DNA of 39,150 nt from a virus: positions 1-39,150 of IMG/VR virus record IMGVR_UViG_3300050821_015342. One strand, 5' to 3'. Below are positions 28,985 through 35,539 of the stretch, one piece after another. The position numbers were made by a program, and so were the translations under genes. Each line of letters opens with the position of its first letter. The stretch's first letter is position 1. The notes beneath the pieces were generated by a model. That model did not search any database, was not told the DNA's origin, and saw nothing but the letters and a program-made list of their open reading frames with translations.

Positions 28985-29849
28985 GTCAGCCTCCCCAGGC
29001 GCCGCTCAGCCGGAACCAACGCCTGGCACTCCCGCCGGGGCGGTGGAAGCTGCTCCGGCGGCTTCTTCCGAGATGGTTGCTCCGGTCGAAGCCGTAGCTG
29101 CTCCGGCGGTTGAAGAGGCGCCGAAGCCTTCTTTGGTCTCTGAGGCCAAAGCTGAGCCTGCCGAAGAGGTAAAGCCGGAAGCGGCCCCCGAATCGAAACC
29201 GGAAGAGCCCAAAGCCGAGGAGCCGAAGGCTGAAGAGCCCAAGGAAGAACCCAAGGCCGAGGAAAAGCCGGAAGAGAAGAAACCTGAGCCCCGCCCAGCC
29301 CCGGTCTTCGAAAAGTACAAATTCCCCGACGGCGTTACCGTCGATGAGGCCCGGGTCACAGCGTTCAACGGACTTCTGGGGGATGCGGAAACCCGCATCG
29401 CTACCGATCCGGAACAGGCCCACGCGGTCATGCAGGAACTCGGACAAAAGTTGGCCGACTTCCACATCCAGGAAATAGCCAATGCTTCTCAGGCTGCGGC
29501 CCGTCTGAATCGTGAGCACTGGGACCGCACCCGGGAAAACTGGGTCAAGGAATTTCGCGACGATCCGGTGCTCGGAAAGAACCGCGCCGATACGACCCTC
29601 TCTCAGATCGGCGCCTTGATTGACATGTACGGCTCCCACGCCGGTGGTGATGAGGTCACCCGTCTCAGGGATGACTTCACGATGACCGGCATGGGCGACA
29701 CACCCCGAATGATCCGGTTCATGAACTGGGCGGCATCTCGCCTCGTGGAGACCCGGCGCATCGTCATGCCGCAGCCAACAATCAAGGCTCCGGCGCAGAC
29801 GCCTGGACAGAAACTTTACGGAAACACCCCTATGACGAGGACAGCCTAA
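28977..29849 (+). CDS. Capsid scaffolding protein
   Basis: The 290-residue protein has an acidic low-complexity N-terminal half with KPEEPKAEEPKAEEPK-type repeats (about 60-105), followed by a helical C-terminal half (FEKYKFPDGVTVDEARVTAF, AHAVMQELGQKLADFHIQEI). The end, LRDDFTMTGMGDTPRMIRFM, is like the LR-x-x-x-x-TG-[LM]-G-[ND]-x-P-x-[ML] segment of podoviral scaffold proteins. Scaffolds of this type template procapsid assembly and leave before maturation. It lies immediately before the major capsid protein with a one-base stop-start overlap (TAATG). Confidence 0.85.
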   Translation: MSESASPGAAQPEPTPGTPAGAVEAAPAASSEMVAPVEAVAAPAVEEAPKPSLVSEAKAEPAEEVKPEAAPESKPEEPKAEEPKAEEPKEEPKAEEKPEEKKPEPRPAPVFEKYKFPDGVTVDEARVTAFNGLLGDAETRIATDPEQAHAVMQELGQKLADFHIQEIANASQAAARLNREHWDRTRENWVKEFRDDPVLGKNRADTTLSQIGALIDMYGSHAGGDEVTRLRDDFTMTGMGDTPRMIRFMNWAASRLVETRRIVMPQPTIKAPAQTPGQKLYGNTPMTRTA

Positions 29850-30892
29850 TGGCATTCCTTTCTTTGATGGACGCCGCCCGCCGCATGGACCCTGACGGGC
29901 AGATTGCGACCATCGCTGAGCTATTGTCTCAGACCAACGAATTTTTCCGCGACATGACCTGGACCGAGTCCAACACCGACACCGGCCACAAGTCCACGGT
30001 CCGTACCGGATTGCCCCAGGGCGTGTGGCGCATGGCCTATGCCGGTGTGCCCTACGCCCGTTCGACCACCGCCCAGGTGACCGACGGTCTCGGGTATCTC
30101 GCAGCCTACTCGCAGATCGACAAGCGGGTTGCCGATCTCGGCGGAAAGGTCGCCCAGATCCGCCTCACTGAGGACTCGGCCTTCCTTGAAGGTATGTCCC
30201 AGCAGATGGCGACCACCTTCTTCTACGGCAACCAAACCACGCAGATGTCGCAGTTCACCGGGTTTGCACCGCGGTTCAACACGGTCTCGACGTCAAACGC
30301 CCAGAACGCCCAGAACGTCATCAACGGCGGTGGCACCGGGTCCTCGAACCTGTCGATCTGGCTCGTTGGTTGGGGCGACATGACCAACTTCGGCATCTTC
30401 CCGAAGGGCACCAAGTCCGGCCTCGTGTTCGAGGACCGCGGCGACATCGTTCCTGGTTACGATAGCAACCAGAACCCGTTCCCGGCCTACACCTCGTACT
30501 TCGAATGGAACGCCGGTCTCGTCGTGAAGGATTGGCGCTACTGCGTCCGCATCGCCAACATCGACACCACCACCGGCGCACAAGGACTGTTCGGCACCAC
30601 CCCGCCAGACCTGTTCCTGCTCATGTCCAAGGCTGTCGTCCGGTTCCCAACCCTCACCAAGCGCGCATCAGGAATTACCGAGACGGACGCACCCGACGAA
30701 CCGGCGCCGGGCATCAATCCTGGGTTCTACACGAACCGCACAGGGCGCGAGTCGCTGGACATTCAAGCTATACGTGACAAGAATGTTCTCCTAAAACCCA
30801 CCGAGTATGCTGGGAATCCGGTCATAGAGTTCCGTTCTATCCCCATACGTGTGTGTGACACATTGTTAAACACGGAATCGACCTTGACTTAA
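29849..30892 (+). CDS. Major capsid protein (HK97-fold expected)
   Basis: The 347-residue protein matches the capsid family of BPP-1/T7-like podoviruses: LLSQTNEFFRDMTWTESNTD, TGHKSTVRTGLPQGVWR (46-61), GVPYARSTTAQVTDGLGYL (66-84), FPKGTKSGLVFEDRGDIVPG (184-203) and WRYCVRIANIDT (229-240). It ends with the usual [FE]-RS-IPIRVCDTLLNTE. Residues 194-220 carry an EDRG...PGY...FPAYTSYFEW loop that recurs in three small proteins elsewhere in the window. The last 45 codons use ATA, TTA, AAA and CTA far more than the rest of the gene. An HNH endonuclease gene follows after 122 bases. Confidence 0.93.
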   Translation: MAFLSLMDAARRMDPDGQIATIAELLSQTNEFFRDMTWTESNTDTGHKSTVRTGLPQGVWRMAYAGVPYARSTTAQVTDGLGYLAAYSQIDKRVADLGGKVAQIRLTEDSAFLEGMSQQMATTFFYGNQTTQMSQFTGFAPRFNTVSTSNAQNAQNVINGGGTGSSNLSIWLVGWGDMTNFGIFPKGTKSGLVFEDRGDIVPGYDSNQNPFPAYTSYFEWNAGLVVKDWRYCVRIANIDTTTGAQGLFGTTPPDLFLLMSKAVVRFPTLTKRASGITETDAPDEPAPGINPGFYTNRTGRESLDIQAIRDKNVLLKPTEYAGNPVIEFRSIPIRVCDTLLNTESTLT

Positions 30893-30941
30893 CCAACCAT
30901 CTGAAAAGACTGTATATCCAGGTGACTTTTGTTAGTCCAAT

Positions 30942-30994
30942 GATCGGATTTATCGGGACTCATGGCGCAAGCCATGGTATGCTCGCGTCCGATC
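30942..30994 (+). promoter_or_regulatory. Two-stem RNA structure in the leader of the HNH gene
   Basis: GATCGGA (30942-30948) pairs with TCCGATC (30988-30994). Inside, CATGGC (30961-30966) pairs with GCCATG (30971-30976) around a GCAA loop, a GNRA-type tetraloop that stabilises RNA hairpins. The outer stem ends just before the GGAAAGGA ribosome site of the endonuclease gene (ATG 31015). Such leader structures control expression of free-standing phage homing endonucleases, for example in T4; here the role is inferred. It could also reduce read-through from the capsid gene. Confidence 0.5.
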
Positions 30995-31014
30995 TGTTGG
31001 AAAGGACAAAAGTC

Positions 31015-31875
31015 ATGCCTTGGAGCGATAAGGACCGCGAGAAGTACGGCAGCAGCTATTCTGAGTGGTCGTCGGAGCGGAAGCAGCACAACCTCGACTG
31101 GCAGAAGGCTCGCCGCGATGCGAAGGCGATCGAGGAAGGGCGCACCCCGGGAAAGGTCGGGCGTCCCCCAGTACTGACGCCCGAGGAAAAGGAAGCGAGC
31201 CGGATCGCGCAGAACAAGAAGCGGACGGCTCGCACGCTTGCGAAGCGGACGGCCCAGAGGGCTACCAAGGCTCTTGCTGAGGGACGCGTCCCAGGTCAGG
31301 CCGGCCAGCCTCGCGTTCTAACCGACGAGGAGCGGCTTGAGCACGTCCGCGCCAATTACGCCCGGTGGCGCCAAAGGCATCTTGAGGAAGCGCGCTTGGC
31401 AGACGCTGAGCGAGCCCGAGCCAGGACGGCTGCCCGCGCGGTTGCGGAAGGCCGTGTGCCCGGCATTGTAGGCCATCTCGCGACATTCTCGGCAGAGGAA
31501 CTGGCCGCCTACCTTGAGCGCTGGCCGCGCGACAAGGATGTCTACCACAACCGCATCCAGACCCAGAACTCGCGGGCCAAGAAACTTGGCCTGCCTGGCA
31601 AGCTGACCGCGATGGATATTCGCGAAATCTATATCGAGCAGGCCGGTCACTGCGCTTTCTGCGCCAAGCCATTTGGCGACGAGATTCCTGAGATCGACCA
31701 CTGGGTTGCCATGAACAACGGTGGCCCGAACACACGCGACAACATCCGGCTGCTGCATAAGACGTGCAACCGGACGAAGGGCGACAGGCCGCTTGAGGCG
31801 TACGGGCTGTTCCCGCTGCATCAGGCGATGACCGATCGCCCACCCGACGATCCTTTTCTCACTCAACAGGAATGA
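31015..31875 (+). CDS. HNH endonuclease with three N-terminal repeats
   Basis: ATG at 31015 follows GGAAAGGA at eight bases, giving 286 residues. The C-terminal catalytic domain has HCAFCAKPF (C213, C216), IPEIDHWVAMNNGGPN (D228-H229) and NIRLLHKTCNRTKGDR (N243, H248, C251), a complete zinc-stabilised HNH motif. The basic N-terminus holds three copies of an AEGR-[VT]-PG-x-x-G element (residues 38-58, 86-106, 142-162), each after an Arg/Ala-rich helix, likely DNA-binding repeats. It is probably a free-standing homing endonuclease inserted between capsid and cement genes. The 3' end contains the ribosome site of the cement gene. Confidence 0.85.
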   Translation: MPWSDKDREKYGSSYSEWSSERKQHNLDWQKARRDAKAIEEGRTPGKVGRPPVLTPEEKEASRIAQNKKRTARTLAKRTAQRATKALAEGRVPGQAGQPRVLTDEERLEHVRANYARWRQRHLEEARLADAERARARTAARAVAEGRVPGIVGHLATFSAEELAAYLERWPRDKDVYHNRIQTQNSRAKKLGLPGKLTAMDIREIYIEQAGHCAFCAKPFGDEIPEIDHWVAMNNGGPNTRDNIRLLHKTCNRTKGDRPLEAYGLFPLHQAMTDRPPDDPFLTQQE

Positions 31876-31878
31876 GTC

Positions 31879-32391
31879 ATGCTTTTTGACCTGAATCTCC
31901 TTTTCTGGCACTCCGGCACGGGCGAACAGCTTACATCTGGCGAGTATGTGAACCTTGCCGGTTTGACGGCTGGTTCGGCGTCGTCTGTCATCAATTTGGG
32001 CAATGCGCGCGATCTGGGTATCGGCAACGGGCCGGATACGCCGATGGTTGCGCTGTCGGTCGGGACGGCGATTACCTCGTCCTGCCAGTCGACCTTGTTG
32101 AACTTCCAGTTCCAGGGTTCGACCAACTCGGTGCTGTGGACCACGTATGCTGAGTCAGGCGCGGCCTCGACGGCTTCGTATGTGGCTGGTGCGCAGCCGC
32201 TGCCGATCAACGTGCCGCGGCGTCCGACCGGGGTTGGCCTGCCGCTGTATTACCGGATCAACCTCGCGCAGACCGGCAATGCCGTCGCGGAGACGATCTC
32301 CACCGGGTCGATCATCGGCGGGATTGTGCTGGCGCGGGCGGATTCCCCAGATACACTCGGCCTTTATCCGAGTGGCTTCCAAGTTAGCTGA
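31879..32391 (+). CDS. Bbp16-type capsid cement protein
   Basis: The 170-residue product has ASSVINLGNARDLGIGNGPD then TPMVALSVGTAI, LLNFQFQGSTNSVLW, and RPTGVGLPLYYRINLAQTG near the end. This order matches the Bbp16 family cement proteins of BPP-1-like capsids (DLG-x-x-RD-[IL]-G-x-G...LQ-x-S-x-[DN]...LP-x-x-x-RY-[LI]-R-L). Cement proteins stabilise the expanded shell. It would normally follow the capsid gene directly; here the HNH gene separates them. AGGAATGAG just upstream serves as ribosome site. Confidence 0.8.
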   Translation: MLFDLNLLFWHSGTGEQLTSGEYVNLAGLTAGSASSVINLGNARDLGIGNGPDTPMVALSVGTAITSSCQSTLLNFQFQGSTNSVLWTTYAESGAASTASYVAGAQPLPINVPRRPTGVGLPLYYRINLAQTGNAVAETISTGSIIGGIVLARADSPDTLGLYPSGFQVS

Positions 32392-32401
32392 TTATATCAG
32401 C
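32387..32401. other. Short inverted repeat between convergent genes
   Basis: GCTGAT and ATCAGC form a six-base inverted repeat around TAT, at the point where the rightward cement gene and the leftward HNH-AP2 gene meet. There is no long T-tract on either side, so it would be a weak terminator at best. Listed because nothing else occupies this 16-base junction. Confidence 0.25.
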
Positions 32402-32407
32402 GAACTT

Positions 32408-32968
32408 TCATACCGCTTCGTCAACGTCATCCTCCCTGGAGAAGTCCCCGTGAAGCAGGCGCGATACAACCCGGTAGCACTTGGAGGCATCCTCGGCTGT
32501 CTTCCAGTACCCCAGGCTGTGCTCGCGCCCGCCCACGGTAATGCGGGCATGCCAGAGGCCACTTGCCTTGTGGAGTCGAACGCCTCTGTAGCCGCAGACG
32601 TTGTTGGCCTGAGCGGTCCGGTTGACGGTGTTCAACTGGTTTGTGGCCAACCGGAGATTTACGATCCGATTGTCGTCTCTGATCATATTGATGTGATCGA
32701 TCTGATCGGGCGGCCAGGAGCCATGGACGTAGCACCAAGCTACCCTATGGGCCAGGAACTTGCGGTTGAAAAAGGTGAGCATCCGGTACCCGAGACCCAT
32801 CGTTGTTCCGGCGACCTTCCCAGCGTTCTTTCCGTTCCATCCGAGGGAACAACCTGCGGTGCCCTCTTCTCGGTGCTTCCATACGAAGACACCGGTCTCG
32901 GGATCGTAGCCAACGAGGCGTCGGATCTCTTCGGCGCTCACCTCTGCTTCTCCAGGATGTTCTTCCAT
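32408..32968 (-). CDS. HNH homing endonuclease with AP2 DNA-binding domain
   Basis: The 186-residue protein has the usual layout of HNH-AP2 homing nucleases. GYDPETGVFVWKHR (20-33) and GYRMLTFFNRKFLAHRVAW (60-78, H74) lead into the catalytic PPDQIDHINMIRDDNRIVNL (86-105, D91-H92, N100/N104) and LRLATNQLNTVNR. Residues 127-166, YRGVRLHKASGLWHARITV then HSLGYWKTAEDASKCY, form an AP2 domain. It lies antisense between the cement gene and the next virion gene. With 31015 it makes two unrelated HNH genes bracketing the cement gene. The region up to 33035 (66 bases) holds no other gene. Confidence 0.88.
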   Translation of the reverse strand: MEEHPGEAEVSAEEIRRLVGYDPETGVFVWKHREEGTAGCSLGWNGKNAGKVAGTTMGLGYRMLTFFNRKFLAHRVAWCYVHGSWPPDQIDHINMIRDDNRIVNLRLATNQLNTVNRTAQANNVCGYRGVRLHKASGLWHARITVGGREHSLGYWKTAEDASKCYRVVSRLLHGDFSREDDVDEAV

Positions 32969-33034
32969 TCACCATCTCCCAATCGACAGGATGGATATGC
33001 TTCACCGTCGGATTCGCAACAAGGCATGAACTGA

Positions 33035-33649
33035 ATGTCTGACACCAAAGAAAACGACCCGAACGAAGTACTCAAGATGCAGACCGCCGATCCGGCGGTG
33101 TTGCAGAATGAGATCGCGCAGCTTCGGGCGGCGCTGGCCCAGAAGGACGCTCAGATTGCCCGGCATCCGAGCAATCGGCAGTTGCCGCAGTACTTTCTGA
33201 ACGAGGCGGCGTTCCTCGAGGACAACCACTATCCGCGGGGCTGCACCCTCGAATGGGACGGCGAGCCGAACCAGGAGATGGTTCCGGTCAATGCTCCTGC
33301 CGAAGCGCGGATGCGGGCGTTCCTTCAGCACGTCACCGAAGGGGCGATGGAGGTTGCGGCGCAGCGGGGTCGGCACTTCTACGGCCTCGTGTCGGACCGG
33401 AACGTGCTGCTCGATACCTATCGGCAGGACGTGACCAAGGAGATGGCCCAGCCGACGGCTCCGGTCATTCAGATGCCGGTCCGTCGGGACGAGGTTCCGG
33501 CGATGCCGACCACGGACGCGGCGATTGCTGCGGCGCGTCGCCAGCCGCGTACGAACTCCAAGGTCGGCAAGGTTGAGGTTCCGACATCGGGCAAGCCTGA
33601 CCGCGGCGCGCCGATGCTGCCGGCCATCGTGGGAAGGGCGGCAGGCTGA
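33035..33649 (+). CDS. Virion-associated hypothetical protein with coiled-coil start
   Basis: The 204-residue product has an N-terminal heptad-like helix (LQNEIAQLRAALAQKDAQIA, 23-42). Next is a conserved-looking segment YFLNEAAFLEDNHYPRGCTL then EWDGEPNQEMVPVNAPAEAR. This YF-x-[NT]-E-x-[AC]-FL-[DE]-D-x-x-YP-x-G...DGEPNE-x-M-x-P-x-N pattern occurs in capsid-region proteins of many podoviruses. The C-terminus is Pro/Arg-rich and likely disordered. Location among capsid genes suggests a virion role. The ATG is preceded by AAGG. Confidence 0.65.
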   Translation: MSDTKENDPNEVLKMQTADPAVLQNEIAQLRAALAQKDAQIARHPSNRQLPQYFLNEAAFLEDNHYPRGCTLEWDGEPNQEMVPVNAPAEARMRAFLQHVTEGAMEVAAQRGRHFYGLVSDRNVLLDTYRQDVTKEMAQPTAPVIQMPVRRDEVPAMPTTDAAIAAARRQPRTNSKVGKVEVPTSGKPDRGAPMLPAIVGRAAG

Positions 33650-33888
33650 TGGCCTGTCAGGACTGCTCCTACTGGACGCCTGGGTCCGTGATCCCGCTCA
33701 CCGATCCTGTCCTGAGGGCGACGTACGGTCTCTGCCGTCCGCAGTTCGGCCTTCTGCCGTTCTGGGCGGCGAGAGCGGAGCGGGACATGCAGACCAACAC
33801 GCTTCCTGTTGAAGGTTCGGGTTGCCCCGGGTTCCAGGCGATCGGGCCACACGCAAGGGCAGCGCGTAACCTGGCGAGGGCCGCCTGA
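33649..33888 (+). CDS. Small Cys-containing protein
   Basis: ATG overlaps the upstream stop. The 79-residue product MACQDCSYWTPGSVIPLTD has C3 and C6, a third cysteine in GLCRPQFGLLPFW and a fourth in GSGCPGFQAIG. The C-x2-C-x-[YF]-W...GLC...GCPGF layout resembles the small four-cysteine proteins found near capsid genes and is similar in style to the 13124 product. Function unknown. Confidence 0.6.
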   Translation: MACQDCSYWTPGSVIPLTDPVLRATYGLCRPQFGLLPFWAARAERDMQTNTLPVEGSGCPGFQAIGPHARAARNLARAA

Positions 33889-34181
33889 TGAAAGTCGTTC
33901 GGTTGTCCGACAATGCCGAGCTTGATGCGATCTTCGAGGATCGGGGTTGCGCCATGCCTGCGTACGATGCGCGCGGCGAATCCTTCCCGGCATGGACTGG
34001 CTATTTCGAGTGCGGCGACGCGTGCGCCTACATTCAGTTTGACCTTCGCGTTGCTCAGGCAGCCGGTTCTCCGGCTCGGGCAAACGCTCTGCTGCGAACC
34101 GAGACCGAGGATTTTATCCGCCAGCTTGGGTTCGAGCCGATCGGCGTCCCGAATTGTGAACTTGCCGACGGGATTCTCTGA
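33888..34181 (+). CDS. EDRG-motif small protein, one copy
   Basis: The 97-residue product MKVVRLSDNAELDAIFEDRG continues with MPAYDARGESFPAWTGYFEC (16-42 for the whole motif) and a helical C-terminus. It is paralogous to the next gene and to 23124, and shares the EDRG...P-[AG]-YD...FPA-x-T-x-YFE segment with the major capsid protein. Coupled to both neighbours by one-base overlaps. Function unknown; a beta-hairpin domain that could pack on the capsid or copy its loop is possible. Confidence 0.65.
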   Translation: MKVVRLSDNAELDAIFEDRGCAMPAYDARGESFPAWTGYFECGDACAYIQFDLRVAQAAGSPARANALLRTETEDFIRQLGFEPIGVPNCELADGIL

Positions 34182-34744
34182 TGAAAGTCACCCGCATGTC
34201 GAACGGCGCCGTTCTGGACGCCATCATGGAAGACCGGGGAACAATCGTTCCCGGTTACGATGCCGAAAGCAACTCGTTTCCGGCGTCCACGGTCTACTTC
34301 GAGTGCGGCGAGACGTACGCCTATCACCAGCTCGATCTGAGGCTGCTTCGGAACGGCCTGACGGAGGAAATCGCCCGCGAACATCTGCGTCGATTTCTCT
34401 CTGGTCTGGGCTTCGAGGCTAAAGACGAGGACCTTCCGGCCCCGGAGATCAAGACCACGCAGCTTTCGGTCATCGAGGCGCGGAGCTACGACGACCGGAG
34501 CCTCGATGTGCGCGGAAAGCACTACGGCGACATCGTGCCGGGATGGGACGACAACAGGAACCCATTCCCGGCGATTACGACCTACCTCGAGATCGAGGGC
34601 GAGCCGCACTGGATCGTAACCAATAAGCTCCACGCCCTGGCGGCCGGGCTTGACCCGGAGGAGGAGCACCAGACCGCGCTGCGTAAGATGCTGTCGGAGC
34701 GCCGCATCCGCGCCCCCGTCGGGCTGCTTGGACTGGACTGCTGA
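34181..34744 (+). CDS. EDRG-motif protein, two copies
   Basis: The 187-residue protein starts MKVTRMSNGAVLDAIMEDRG, with IVPGYDAESNSFPASTVYFE following (first copy, about 16-43). A second, more diverged copy lies at about 115-139: HYGDIVPGWDDNRNPFPAIT then TYLE. The second copy resembles the capsid protein segment (GDIVPGYDSNQNPFPAYT) more closely than the first. Between and after the copies are helical parts (EEIAREHLRRFLSGLGFEAK). It appears to be an internal duplication or fusion of the 33888-type unit. Function unknown. Confidence 0.65.
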   Translation: MKVTRMSNGAVLDAIMEDRGTIVPGYDAESNSFPASTVYFECGETYAYHQLDLRLLRNGLTEEIAREHLRRFLSGLGFEAKDEDLPAPEIKTTQLSVIEARSYDDRSLDVRGKHYGDIVPGWDDNRNPFPAITTYLEIEGEPHWIVTNKLHALAAGLDPEEEHQTALRKMLSERRIRAPVGLLGLDC

Positions 34745-35307
34745 TGCCCTGGAACGCCGCCTCCTTCAAATCCCGGCACAATCACGGTCTCTCGACCGCT
34801 GATGCGGGGAAGGCTGCGGATCAGGCGAATGCCATTCTCAGGAAGACCGGCGACGAAGGGCTGGCGATCTCTGTCGCAAACAAACACGCGAAATCCCGGT
34901 CAGCACGGATGTATGGCAAGAAGGCCGTGAGGGGTTACGCCGAGGGCGGCGAGGTTGATCCAGCCAACGATAATTTTGGCGCCAAGGCTCTGACGCCGGA
35001 CCAGTTTGACGCTCGCCTCAAGGAAGTCCTCTCGAAGATTCCCCCTGGTGGCACACGCAAACCAAAGGATGACGGTAAGGCGTCTGGCGGCCAGATCAAA
35101 CGGGTCACTGGCAAACCGGTTGGCAAGGACGACGGTATGATCCCGGCCCAGAAGGGCGAGTACGTAATCAGAAAGTCAGCGGTCCAGAAGTTGGGGACGG
35201 GCGTGATGGATAAGATCAACGAAGGCCACCTTCCGAGCGGTGCGGCCATTGCGCACGCGACCCATTCATCGAAGCTCTACGGGGCAAAGAAGGTGCGCCA
35301 TGGCTAA
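34744..35307 (+). CDS. Basic phage protein with YGKK-VR motifs
   Basis: The 187-residue product begins MPWNAASFKSRHNHGLSTAD with AADQANAILRKTGDEGLAIS and ANKHAKS, a helical module widespread in phage capsid-region proteins. After it come RMYGKKAVRGYAEGGEVD, a disordered Lys/Gly region, then DDGMIPAQKGEYVIRKSAVQ, a motif also frequent in phage structural proteins (DD-x-[VI]-PA-x-[LK]-x-x-GE-[FY]-V-[IV]-RK-x-AV). It ends SKLYGAKKVRHG. Very basic, so it may contact DNA or acidic partners inside the virion (inference). Confidence 0.65.
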   Translation: MPWNAASFKSRHNHGLSTADAGKAADQANAILRKTGDEGLAISVANKHAKSRSARMYGKKAVRGYAEGGEVDPANDNFGAKALTPDQFDARLKEVLSKIPPGGTRKPKDDGKASGGQIKRVTGKPVGKDDGMIPAQKGEYVIRKSAVQKLGTGVMDKINEGHLPSGAAIAHATHSSKLYGAKKVRHG

Positions 35308-35539
35308 GCACTGGATCAAGGCTGCGATCAAACACCCGGGGGCATTGAAAGCTGCGGCGAAAGCTGCCGGCGAGTCCACCCGTGAGTTCGCCGAGGCGCA
35401 CGAGCACGACAGCGGCAAGACGGGCAGTCGGTCGCGTCTGGCGCTCACGCTGATGGGCATGCACCACGGTTCCGACCACAAGCCCGAGGCCGAGGTGGCT
35501 TCGCGGCTCTACGGCAAGAAACGAGTGAGGTCTGGCTGA
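35300..35539 (+). CDS. Small basic protein with YGKK-VR tail
   Basis: I chose ATG at 35300, which overlaps the previous gene by eight bases. The 79-residue product MAKHWIKAAIKHPGALKAAA followed by STREFAEAHEHD and TGSRSRLALTLMGMHHG matches a small phage protein pattern (KHPGAL...GKTGKRARLALTL). The C-terminus SRLYGKKRVRSG repeats the tail of the previous gene. Function unknown, probably virion-associated. Confidence 0.65.
   Translation: MAKHWIKAAIKHPGALKAAAKAAGESTREFAEAHEHDSGKTGSRSRLALTLMGMHHGSDHKPEAEVASRLYGKKRVRSG

Noticed and set aside
28986-29855. A 289-codon minus-strand frame over the scaffold gene
   Set aside because: It shows Leu/Phe/Gly/Arg runs that mirror the EEPK repeats of the scaffold; the sense frame fits scaffold family and gene order.
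30893-31014. A group I intron interrupting the capsid gene, with the HNH gene as its passenger
   Set aside because: The capsid protein is complete with its expected C-terminus before the HNH gene, and nothing downstream continues it. The hairpins are better explained as a leader structure.
32147-33034. A 295-codon plus-strand frame covering the HNH-AP2 gene
   Set aside because: The minus-strand product has complete HNH and AP2 motifs; the plus-strand reading has none and starts inside the cement gene.
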